64,000 nucleotides of DNA from Paragorgia papillata (lineage: Eukaryota > Cnidaria > Anthozoa > Scleralcyonacea > Coralliidae), in NCBI GenBank assembly GCA_035771165.1, contig JAWNZC010000236.1, forward strand, positions 1,292,001 through 1,356,000, given 5' to 3'. Both the position numbers and the translations under genes were made by a program. Of the stretch, positions 55,233-64,000 are shown one piece after another (position 1 is the stretch's first letter; each line of letters begins with the position of its first letter). A model generated the notes under the pieces. The model was not told the DNA's origin and ran no database searches. It was given only the letters and a program-made list of their open reading frames with translations.

Positions 55233-55420
55233 GCGAAAGGGGAGAACCCGGCGAAAAACCCTCGGAGCGCTTATGGTCCAAGCTCGAGAACGGGACTGCT
55301 CCCAGATGATCACACATCCAAGTACTAACCCCGTCTAACCGGGCTTAACTATTGGTGTGAGGCAGCGCCTTAACAGCACACGCCACCCGTGCTCCTCTGA
55401 GCTCCACTTAGAGCGAGCGA
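55233..55420 (-). mobile_element. 5S-rRNA-like SINE
   Basis: On the minus strand 'ggttagtacttggatg' with 'gttaagcccggttagacggg' matches the internal promoter end of 5S rRNA (box C-type sequence). It is preceded by 'gagcacgggtggcgtgtgct' and followed by a non-5S body to 'gggttctccccttt'. This resembles SINE3-type elements. It is not a functional 5S gene, because the 5' half and pairing arms are missing. Confidence 0.5.
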
Positions 55421-55689
55421 AGGTTGTAAACTGCCACGATTTCTGAAAACAGAATACTGACGTTTCGAAATTAGCCGATCTGAGGAAAATGTATAAGGGT
55501 TCCGCTTAGGCAATGTAATTGGGAAGCCTTAAAATGCGCTTTGACCATTCGAAAACGCTGATAGATTGAGAAGACGGTTCAATTTGAGATCAGTAATCTC
55601 AAATAATGATCATAAACAATCCAAAAAGTTGATGCTGTTTTTGCAGTATTATCTGAACTACAAAATTTGCAATACTATATACGGAGCTA

Positions 55690-55694
55690 GACTG

Positions 55695-55776
<82 letters not shown>
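55690..55776. repeat. (TA)n microsatellite, about 43 units
   Basis: Pure TA/AT run. The I-Y-I-Y reading frames on both strands here are artefacts of it. Confidence 0.95.
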
Positions 55777-55780
<4 letters not shown>

Positions 55781-56385
55781 AGGTAGAATAAAAATAGTGT
55801 GTTACGTGGTCAGTGTTGAAATAGCAATCGAAATATATATTACGGAACCCACGGATCTGCGGAATGGGACCGAATTTTCTTATCACTGCCCCACCCACTT
55901 GCACATTCCTTTGTAAACTTTATCAGTGATTCGTTTCTGCCTTCGTATACTGATATCTAGTCTCCTTCGCAGCCGTTATTTCTGTCGGTCCTACGATCCC
56001 TCCCGAACTAACGGCTGCTTACTGTGGCACTACATTCCATTCCCATTAAGTTAATAACGCCAGCCGAAGCCAAGCAAAGGAGTGAGCGTTGTTGTGGAAA
56101 ACTTGTTTAATCGAAAGCTAATATTTCAAAAAGTTTAGCTCAGAACTTTACAAAATTTACGAGGAATGGTGTTTTGTTTATGTTCTTTCTGCCCATAGAA
56201 AGAACAGAGGTGATACTGAATTTCCCGTGTTCTGATTGGACGAGCTGAAAGGTGAATAAATTGTACTTCAAAAGGAGTTTTCCCAGGACTGGTCCCGCAA
56301 TCAACATTTTGACGGATGGTTAATAATTAATGATGCAATATTGTTCTCAAAATGGCGACTACATTTTTAAGGTTATAAACCCATG

Positions 56386-56470
56386 TCCTATCTTCACGAA
56401 TTTTTCGGTTAGGTTAGGGTGTGTGTTGGGGTAAGGCTTTCATGAAGTACCTGGGTTATTTAGGACATGG
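56386..56470. mobile_element. Short palindromic-ended MITE, copy 1
   Basis: Runs 'ccatgtccta' to 'taggacatgg' and contains 'gttaggttagggtgtgtgtt' and 'ggctttcatgaagtac'. An inverted second copy is at 62131-62221. Confidence 0.7.
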
Positions 56471-56784
56471 AATTATTACATGTACCATTTTTAAAGTCTA
56501 TAAGAAATGGATATATCGTCAAAAAACTCAATAGGAAAACACTGTATACACTAGAGAGATTTAAAACAGAACTATTTAAAGGTGAGAAAGTGTTTATTCA
56601 TTGAATTTTTTGTATTTTGAGGTTAGTTTTGATCGTATGTGTGCTGGCTGTCAACTATCAAGGCGTGAAGAAAGTGAGAAACTGACTTCGAGCAGTTGAG
56701 CAATAAGCATTGTGTACATGATAAAACTACCACCGTTAAAGACGTATTTTCAAATTTCTTGGATCTCCCTTCAAGTCTGAAATT

Positions 56785-56990
56785 TTACTAAAACAATTAG
56801 TCACCTCAGTCGGCTTGGTAAATATTAATAAAATAACAATTATCACCTCGACTTCGGTGACTAATTGTTAAATACCTGATGAAAAGAGGTGTGATTCTCT
56901 TGCTTAAAGAGGGTCATTTTGTAAAATTTTACTAAATGACCGAGGCGTCAGCAAGAGCTTTCATAATACACCTCTTTTTATTAATTTGTT
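56785..56990. repeat. Two adjacent hairpins
   Basis: 'aacaattagtcacctcagtc' faces 'ttcggtgactaattgtt', and 'aaaagaggtgtgattctctt...ggtcatttt' faces 'aaatgaccgagg...aatacacctcttttt'. Confidence 0.7.
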
Positions 56991-57235
56991 TGCCGAAATT
57001 TCTGCCAAATTTTCCTCGTGTTCACCTAGCGTTAGATGGTTTGAATAATGAGGGAACGTTTTAATACTTCAAATTTTCCTCATTAAAATTCATTTCTAGC
57101 AATACTAGCTTCATTGATGTCAAACCAGGTCGTATTAGAACTAATACGAGCTGCTTTGACGTCAGTTTAGACAGTAATAGAAGAAATTAATTTTAATTGG
57201 TATTACTTAATAACCTTAATTTTATAACAACTTAC

Positions 57236-58481
57236 CGTTCTGACAGCTTTTTCTCAAACTTGTTGAGAGATTTCACAATTTCAGTGCTGTTAACCTTGCT
57301 CCAATCTGGCCGCCCTTGATAGGATCTGACTTCAAGCTTTGATGCTTCTCCTCCTCTTCGTTTGTTGAACATTACTAATCTTGTTAGTGTCAACTGGGCC
57401 AATAACTTCCAATCATCTAGTAATGGATGCTTCCTAACTTCTTCTGTTGACTCGCTAATCTTTCTTTTTATGAATTGACGAAGTTTGGTCAAATCTTCGG
57501 TGAGCGGCAACATGTCCACCTTATTGTATTTTCGTGAGCTGAGGGTGGTAAGGGAGTGGTGGGAAATGCGATGGCTCCACTCCATGTCAAGCAGCTTTTC
57601 AAAGTTATCAGCGTCAACTTCTCGATCTTTGTCTTTTGCTTCAGTGCTTTCCCCCTCACGATGTTTGTACATTTCTTTAATGAGTGGCCAAGTTTTAATG
57701 AGAGTGATGGTGTTTTCACATTTTGTTTGCCATCATTTATTTCAAATACACAATGCTCTTTCACAGCTTCGACCACAACGTCAAATTTCTCTGGTTTTAT
57801 GTAGTCAGAAAGTTCCGCATTTTGGTTGGTATCAGTTTTTCTAAGCTGTATGAACAGCCGAGAAAGCTCTCTCATTTTTTGTGATGTATCTTGGTTATTT
57901 TCAGTTCCGTGCTTTTCAACTAATAGCATGCCCACTTTCTTTATCAACCAATTATTTCTTGCAACAAGTGCTGGCTCATCCGTTCTCTTGGTTGCCATAA
58001 CTTGATTGAGCAGGCTATTAGTGTCACCTGACAATGCTGAAATCATCATCACTTTGGATATGGCTTGGACACTTTGATGTGTTTTTTTTTGCATATCATC
58101 TGGCTTGAATGGACACACATGCTTCCACAATTCTTGCCGCCGAATAAAGCCAAGACAATGTTGGCAAGGCAGAAAGTCAACTGCCTTGCAAGTTTGTCCT
58201 GATGCTGCATTTGGTCGTCGCACAACGATAAGATCCCCTTCCCCTATTTCTAAAACATTCATGTTGTGGTGATAGTTCCCTTTAAGTCTCAATTTATCGA
58301 GAACTCTCTTTCTCTCTTCTGATCCTTTTTTTAGTAACAGGACGGCGATCTCTTCTTTTTCTGCTGCATGCTTCCTATAGTAGTGCCGGGCGATTTTGTT
58401 TTCTAAATGTCCACAGTAGACGCATGCGTTTGTCTTATTGTAGACACGGGACATTTGTTGGTCCTTTTCTTTTCGCACTAT
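57236..58481 (-). CDS. Crypton-like tyrosine recombinase gene, upstream exon (one frameshift)
   Basis: Two overlapping frames, 58481-57489 and 57672-57236, are one exon interrupted by a 1-base shift near 57640. The first begins after 'cagtttctgtag' at 58481. Its first ATG is at 58454. It carries a zinc finger (CVYCGHLENKIARHYYRKH), a second cysteine-rich module (PCQHCLGFIRRQELWKHVC), and a helical region ending at LKLGHSLKKC. The second frame carries the recombinase core start, including RLVMFNKRRGGEASKL, the arginine-bearing block I. It splices by CG|GTAAGT into 54859. Zinc-finger plus tyrosine recombinase is the layout of Crypton-like transposases and host proteins derived from them. The frameshift makes this copy a pseudogene unless it is a sequence error. 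Any earlier exon was not found. Confidence 0.7.
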
Positions 58482-58728
58482 CTACAGAAACTGATTTGAA
58501 AAGTAATAATAGATTAATCCCAACCTAATCATTAAAACTAAAAGAGGGCCATGAACCATCGTTTATAAATGTACACCTACAGACCATACGCCTATACTGG
58601 TGAGGATACTGAACCAATCTTTACCTCTCTGATTGTAAACCAGACACTTTTAATGAAGCGATGCCAACATTATGAGTATTAATCGTATGTATGCAAAAAG
58701 AATATACAGTAACTTGATTCCCACATAT
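58482..58728. other. Spacer, no gene seen
   Basis: Unremarkable AT-rich DNA between the recombinase exon and the satellite. Confidence 0.4.
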
Positions 58729-61650
58729 AAGCGTCAATTGGAGACCTCTTGGGGTATGAAGGGTTAAGAAACTATCTCGGTTTACCCATTAATACCCAAC
58801 AGTGCCTTTAGTATTTTACTCTGGCTAACGCCAGACGATTTTACTCGTCAATTGGAGACCTCTTGGGGTATAAATGGTTAAGAAACTATCTCGGTTTACC
58901 CTTTAATACCCAAGAGTGTCTTTAGTATTTTACTCTGGCTAACGCAACACGATTTTACTCTGGCTAATGCCAGACGATTTTACTCGTCAATTGGAGACCT
59001 CTTGGGGTATAAAGGGTTAAGAAACTATCTCGGTTTACCCTTTAATACCCAAGAGTGCCTTTAGTATTTTACTCTGGCTAACGCCAGACGATTTTACTCA
59101 TCAATTGGAGACCTCTTGGGGTATAAAGGGTTAAGAAACTATCTTGGTTTACCCTTTAATACCCAAGAGTGTCTTTAGTATTTTACTCTGGCTAACTCAA
59201 GACGATTTTACTCGTCAATTGGAGACCTCTTGGGGTATAAAGGGTTAATAAACTATCTCGGTTTACCCATTAATACCCAACAGTGCCTTTAGTATTTTGC
59301 TCTGGCTAACACCAGAGTATTTTACTCTGGTTAACACCAGATGATTTTACTCGTCAATTGGAGACCTCTTGGGGTATAAAGGGTTAAGAAACTATCTCAG
59401 TTTACCCATTAATACCCAAGAGTGCCTTTAGTATTTTACTCTGGCTAACCCCAGAGTATTTTACTCTGGCTAATGCCCGATGATTTTACTCGTCAATTGG
59501 AGACCTCTTGTAGTATAAAGGGTTAAGAAACTATCTTGGTTTACCCTTTAATACCCAAGAGTGTCTTTAGTATTTTACTCTGGCTAACTCAAGACGATTT
59601 TACTCGTCAATTGGAGACCTCTTGGGGTATAAAGGGTTAATAAACTATCTCGGTTCACCCATTAATACCCAACAGTGCCTTTAGTATTTTGCTCTGGCTA
59701 ACACCAAGTATTTTACTCTGGTTAACACCAGATGATTTTACTCATCAATTGGAGACCTCTTGGGGTATAAAGGGTTAAGAAACTATCTTGGTTTACCCTT
59801 TAATACCCAAGAGTGTCTTTAGTATTTTACTCTGGCTAACTCAAGACGATTTTACTCGTCAATTGGAGACCTCTTGGGGTATAAAGGGTTAAGAACTATC
59901 TCAGTTTACCCATTAATACCCAAGAGTGCCTTTAGTATTTTGTTCTGGCTAATGCCAGAGTATTTTACTCTGGCTAACACCAGAGGATTTTACTCGTCAA
60001 TTGGAGACCTCTTGGGGTATAAATGGTTAAGAAACTATCTCGGTTTACCCTTTAATACCCGAGTGTCTTTGGTATTTTACTCTGGCTAACGCAACACGAT
60101 TTTACTCTGGCTAATGCCAGACAATTTTACTCGTCAATTGGAGACCTCTTGGGGTATAAAGGGTTAAGAAACTATCTCGGTTTACCCTTTAATACCCAAG
60201 AGTGCCTTTAGTATTTTACTCTGGCCAACGCAAGACGATTTTACTCTGGCTAATGCCAGACGATTTTACTCGTCAATTGGAGACCTCTTGGGGTATAAAG
60301 GGTTAAGAAACTATCTTGGTTTACCCTTTAATACCCAAGAGTGCCTTTAGTATTTTACTCTGGCCAACCCCAAAGTATTTTACTCTGGCTAATGCCAGAC
60401 GATTTTACTCGTCAATTGGAGACCTCTTGGGGTATAAAGGGTTAAGAAACTATCTCGGTTTACCCTTTAATACCGAAGAGTGCCTTTAGTATTTTACTCT
60501 GGCTAACGCCAGACGATTTTACTCATCAATTGGAGACCTCTTGGGGTATAAAGGGTTAAGAAACTATCTTGGTTTACCCTTTAATACCCAAGAGTGTCTT
60601 TAGTATTTTACTCTGGCTAACTCAAGACGATTTTACTCGTCAATTGGAGACCTCTTGGGGTATAAAGGGTTAATAAACTATCTCGGTTTACCCATTAATA
60701 CCCAACAGTGCCTTTAGTATTTTGCTCTGGCTAACACCAGAGTATTTTACTCTGGTTAACACCAGATGATTTTACTCGTCAATTGGAGACCTCTTGGGGT
60801 ATAAAGGGTTAAGAAACTATCTCAGTTTACCCTTTAATACCCAAGAGTGTCTTTTTGTATTTTACTCTGGCTAACACCAAAGTATTTTACTCTGGCTATA
60901 ATGCCAGACGATTTTACTCGTCAATTGGACACCTCTTGGGGTATAAAGGGTTAAGAAACTATCTCGGTTTACCCTTTAATATCCAAGAGTGCCTTTAGTA
61001 TTTTATTCTGGCTAACCCCAGAGTATTTTACTCTGGCTAATGCCAGACGATTTTACTCGTCAATTGGAGACCTCTTGGGGTATAAAGGGTTAAGAAACTA
61101 TCTCGGTTTACCCATTAATACCCAAGAGTGCCTTTAGTATTTTACTCTGGCTAACGCCAGACGATTTTACTCGTCAATTGGAGACCTGTTGGGGTATAAA
61201 TGGTTAAGAAAGTATGTTCTGGCCACTAAGGCCTTTAGAGTTAGTATTTGCATGTCGCCATTGTTATTTCGTTTCGCGGCATTTTCACGCTATGCCGCAC
61301 GTTATTGGCTAGTGTTCATAGCCAGGGGGGTTGGGATTCATGGTTCACTTGCTCGATTCACGCTTCTGTGAGCATTCTTTTTTACGGGTCGAAATATACT
61401 GAATAAATGCTTTAAAACTTGTTCATTTTCGTCTCGTTTAAACGGCTGTTGAAGGGTAACGAGTCTCGCTCTTCCCGAAGGAACAGAACAAACTATCTCG
61501 GTTTACCTTTAATACCCAAGCGTGCCTTTAGTATTTTACTCTGGCTAACGTCAGACGATTGTACTCGTCAATTGGAGACCTCTTGGGGTATAAAGTGTTA
61601 AGAAACTATCTCGGTTTACACTTTAATACCGAAGAGTGCCTTTAGTATTG
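58729..61650 (+). repeat. Satellite array, about 21 units of 115-140 bp
   Basis: The core 'caattggagacctcttgggg...tataaagggttaag...aactatctcggtttaccc' recurs about 21 times. Two length classes exist: about 115 bp, and about 140 bp with an extra 'gtattttactctggctaa' module. The classes alternate in blocks, giving higher-order patterns (for example near 59100-59400 and 60480-60800). The array is broken once at 61210-61490. No reading frame is maintained. A single relative unit occurs at 10378-10455. Confidence 0.95.
61210..61490. other. Unrelated 280-bp insertion in the satellite
   Basis: Single-copy sequence starting 'tatgttctggccactaaggc' and ending 'gaaggaacagaac' splits the last satellite units. 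It has no recognisable ends or gene. It could be an insertion or a gap-joining artefact. Confidence 0.5.
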
Positions 61651-61963
61651 TATTCTGTTAACAATATAAGTCACCAATACTTGGTTTTAATGCGTATCCA
61701 CACTTCGCTGTAAATATAATGATTTACTTACTTATTTTTTGCACCTTCTTGTTACCTCAGTCTATTTCATTTATATACCAAAATACAATCTACTTGCAAC
61801 ACTTACCTCTTAGGACGCCCTTACTCTCATTTTTTCAAATTTACTTTCATTACCACTTCGACAACCATTATTCCTTTCACTAACACATGGTTATCCCTAC
61901 ATGACCCTACGATTACCCCTTATCCCCACTACCCTCTAAACTCCTACGTAAACACGCGCACCT
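61651..61963. other. Spacer, no gene seen
   Basis: Pyrimidine-leaning AT-rich DNA with no supported feature. Confidence 0.4.
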
Positions 61964-62130
61964 GCACAGGGAGCTCTACATGTATTTTTTGTTTTAAACA
62001 GTATATACATCCATATATACACACATACATATTATATATAAATTACCGTATAGTTTAGTAGTGTCCTTGCTCTTGCCTCTTGTTGCTCCAAAAACAAGCC
62101 GAATCAAGAAGGATAATTCGGTAATAATTC

Positions 62131-62221
62131 CATGTCCTACATAACCCAAGTACTTCATGAAAGCCTTACCCCAACACACAACCTAACCTAAGGATGGCAA
62201 TTCATGTAAATAGGACATGGA
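62131..62221. mobile_element. Short palindromic-ended MITE, copy 2 (inverted)
   Basis: 'ccatgtcctacataaccc...cttcatgaaagccttac...acacaacctaacctaa...taggacatgg', the reverse of 56386-56470, inserted in an arm of element B. Confidence 0.7.
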
Positions 62222-62287
62222 CGTATAACCGATAATTCAAGCAGGATTTAAGACAATCTCGTACACAGAGCCTGCGATCCTTTTGGT

Positions 62288-62822
62288 AATCCCCGCTCGG
62301 CCAACTCGCCAGGCAGAGAGAAGAAAGAAAGAGAGAAGGGAGGAAAGCAAACATGTAATGGATTGATGATCACCCCATATCGGTTGTTACAGTTTATAAA
62401 CGTGGAACAATTTATGCTCTGTGTAATGTTATAACATAGATAAACAAGTGTGCGAAGTTTTACAAAGAAAATCGGACGAGAAAGATCAGAATCATAAAGA
62501 CAGAAGTATAGTTCGATATGGTTCGATGATCACCACATATTGCATGGAACATTGGAATGGAAGTGAATATTAATGATTTTTTTTCTTGCTTGTATGCATT
62601 TATAATTCAAGGGGATCGTTTGTCCATACTATTTATTCATTGTTTACAATTTACGAGCTGTTCTAACTTCCGTTAATCCGTTTAAAATTTGAATTTGAAA
62701 TTCGATTTGTTACTTCCGTTCCATGCAATGTGCGGTGATCATCAAGCCATGACGTTAATTGCTTTCCTCCCTTCTCTTATTATTAATTCTCTCCGCACGG
62801 CGAGTTGGCCGAGCGGGGCTTG
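62288..62822. mobile_element. Nested fold-back in the centre of element B
   Basis: 'gctcggccaactcgcc...gagaagggaggaaagcaa' at the left faces 'ttgctttcctcccttctctt...ggcgagttggccgagc' at the right. Copy A reads 'ttttgccgagcggggtttg' without it. Confidence 0.7.
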
Positions 62823-62986
62823 AGTACGAGAAAATCCTTGAATCCTTGATTCGGCCTGTTTTTGGAGCAACAAGAGCAAGAGCAAGGACACTACTAAACT
62901 ATACGGTAATTTATATATAATATGTATGTGTGTATGGATGTATATACTGTTTAAAACAAAAAATACATGTTAGAGCTCCCTGTGCA

Positions 62987-63749
62987 CCTCTAGCTACAAC
63001 CGCATCCGAAGACTTACGATAGAGCCGCTCAGGAGCACAATTTATTTTCTTGGCTACGCTGTATCACTCGCGACAAGGACAACTTTACCATTTAAACTGC
63101 CCAACCCGTGATGCTGAGACGCGTTGGATTTCATTAGAAAGCAAGCAACAAGTTCGGTAAGCACTCACTTTATCTCTATTATGGTTATAATGTTATTATT
63201 CTTGTCTAACTATTTACTTAATCACATATTCACATCGACTTCCAACCCCAAATCCCTGCTGATGAGACCAATTCAGAAGGTCGAAATGTGCGTCCAGGGT
63301 TGTGTCCTAAGATCTTGATTGCACTTTACTTATACGTTACAAATCTTTTATCGTTGATTCTTCTCCTGATGTTTTTCACATGATTCTTAAGCATGATATA
63401 TACACTGCATGTCCAACAGCGGTTCCGCGTCTCTTTTTCATACGCAAAATAGCCAAAGGCTAATTGCGCTTATTATTCAAATTCCCTTCTAATCTCTCCC
63501 TCGGTTTTCAACATTACACAACTAAAACTCCTTTGTGGTTCCCATTAATTACACTTTAACGTATAAAAAATTGACAACCTCAGATCTTTATAGTTTTATA
63601 GTTTGCTATCTCTAATTTGTGGAAGACAAACATAACTTTGATTTTACAGGAAACATTGATAAATCGTTATTCGAGATTAGGTGATGGCGATAGAATATCG
63701 TCAAGATAGAAACGACGACAATTGTTTTTAGACACAAAAGTTTAAACGC
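62987..63749. other. Spacer, no gene recognised
   Basis: Contains short frames only. One donor-like 'ttcggtaagc' is at about 63155. No domain content. Confidence 0.35.
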
Positions 63750-63936
63750 AGAGTAGCGCTTCTCGTGTTCAAGTTGCAAAAGGTCAAAACGTAGATTTTC
63801 ACGAACAGCTGTATACGAACGAACATGAAATGAATTACGATCCTTCACAGCTAGGGAAGGTGCGAAAACATAACTTAAATGAACATATAGACACTTTCAG
63901 ACGCTTTCAAAGAGAGCTGACATATCACATATCCAG
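63750..63936 (+). CDS. Possible exon of an unrecognised gene
   Basis: A frame of about 62 codons from an acceptor-like 'aaacgcag' to the donor ATCCAG|GTGCGT at 63937, reading ...NEHEMNYDPSQLGKVRKHNL and ending RRFQRELTYHISR. An in-frame ATG is at 63830. It is charged and helical in character with no known family. The gene would continue beyond the window. This is a weak call from splice signals and composition only. Confidence 0.25.
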
Positions 63937-64000
63937 GTGCGTATCGTTATAGTCTAAACGGCGACATATTAATAGTTAAGAAATTCAAGTGTTTTATCAA

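Larger units (their letters stand above)
54860..57235 (-). other. Intron of the Crypton-like gene
   Basis: Bounded by donor CG|GTAAGT (57235) and acceptor CCCTTTAG (54860). It contains the 5S-like SINE, two long TA runs, a MITE (56386-56470) and a double hairpin (56785-56990). No other gene is seen. Confidence 0.55.
61964..62986. mobile_element. Palindromic element, copy B (hAT empty site)
   Basis: Ends 'tgcacagggagctct' and 'agagctccctgtgca' mirror each other, and arms match copy A at 18138-24670. At 62020-62050 it reads through the point where the hAT element sits in copy A. It has its own nested insertions: the MITE at 62131-62221 and a fold-back at 62288-62822. Confidence 0.85.

Noticed and set aside
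55233..55420. Functional 5S rRNA gene
   Set aside because: Only the promoter-side half resembles 5S. The rest does not fold or match 5S rRNA.
55566..55904. Frames with long Ile-Tyr repeats on both strands
   Set aside because: They translate the (TA)n microsatellite at 55690-55776.
58729..61650. Possible CRISPR array or coding repeat protein
   Set aside because: Units are 115-140 bp with no unique spacers and no shared open frame, in eukaryotic-type DNA. It is a satellite.

Overview
The window looks like nuclear DNA of an anthozoan cnidarian, most likely a stony coral. The reasons are AT-rich DNA, genes split by introns with GT-AG ends, a very high load of fold-back/MITE-type repeats and DNA transposons, and an expanded NLR-type immune-receptor gene. 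No species can be named from the sequence alone.

The core is a pair of tandem, minus-strand paralogues of a large NLR-like gene. Copy 1 has coding exons at 14603-13982, 11915-11797 and 8021-4155. Their splice phases match exactly, giving 1,535 residues ordered: HEPN-like all-helical domain with an R-x4-H motif, short linker exon, NB-ARC NTPase, winged-helix/helical region, TPR, right-handed beta-helix, MYND zinc finger, C-terminal domain. Copy 2 has exons at 38264-37639, 36175-36057 and 35524-31691. Its long exon is intact, but a net 4-bp insertion breaks the frame of its HEPN exon. Both copies carry a conserved upstream non-coding exon (about 17594 and 40917), so the duplicated block is about 1368-17770 versus 29141-41101. 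Comparing the blocks dates many mobile insertions, because one copy keeps the empty site.

Between the two genes (18.1-29.1 kb) lies accessory DNA: a palindromic element split by a 6.2-kb hAT transposon with an intact 813-codon transposase, several fold-back MITEs, a 1.4-kb element with 6-bp target duplications, and low-complexity tracts.

From 41.1 kb rightward no NLR sequence was seen. The region is mobile or decayed DNA: the 3' end of a DIRS/Ngaro-like tyrosine-recombinase retrotransposon, a KDZ-type transposase pseudogene, a 2.9-kb fold-back, a frameshifted CR1/L2-like LINE, a Crypton-like tyrosine-recombinase gene in two exons (with one probable frameshift), a 5S-rRNA-like SINE, a 2.9-kb satellite of about 21 units, and a second copy of the palindromic element, which gives the empty site for the hAT insertion.

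Functionally, the NLR pair is the only host-like system recognised. A HEPN (RNase-type) effector domain coupled to an NB-ARC switch and a TPR/beta-helix/MYND sensor arm suggests a nucleotide-driven innate-immune receptor. That role is inferred from domain families, not shown by the sequence.
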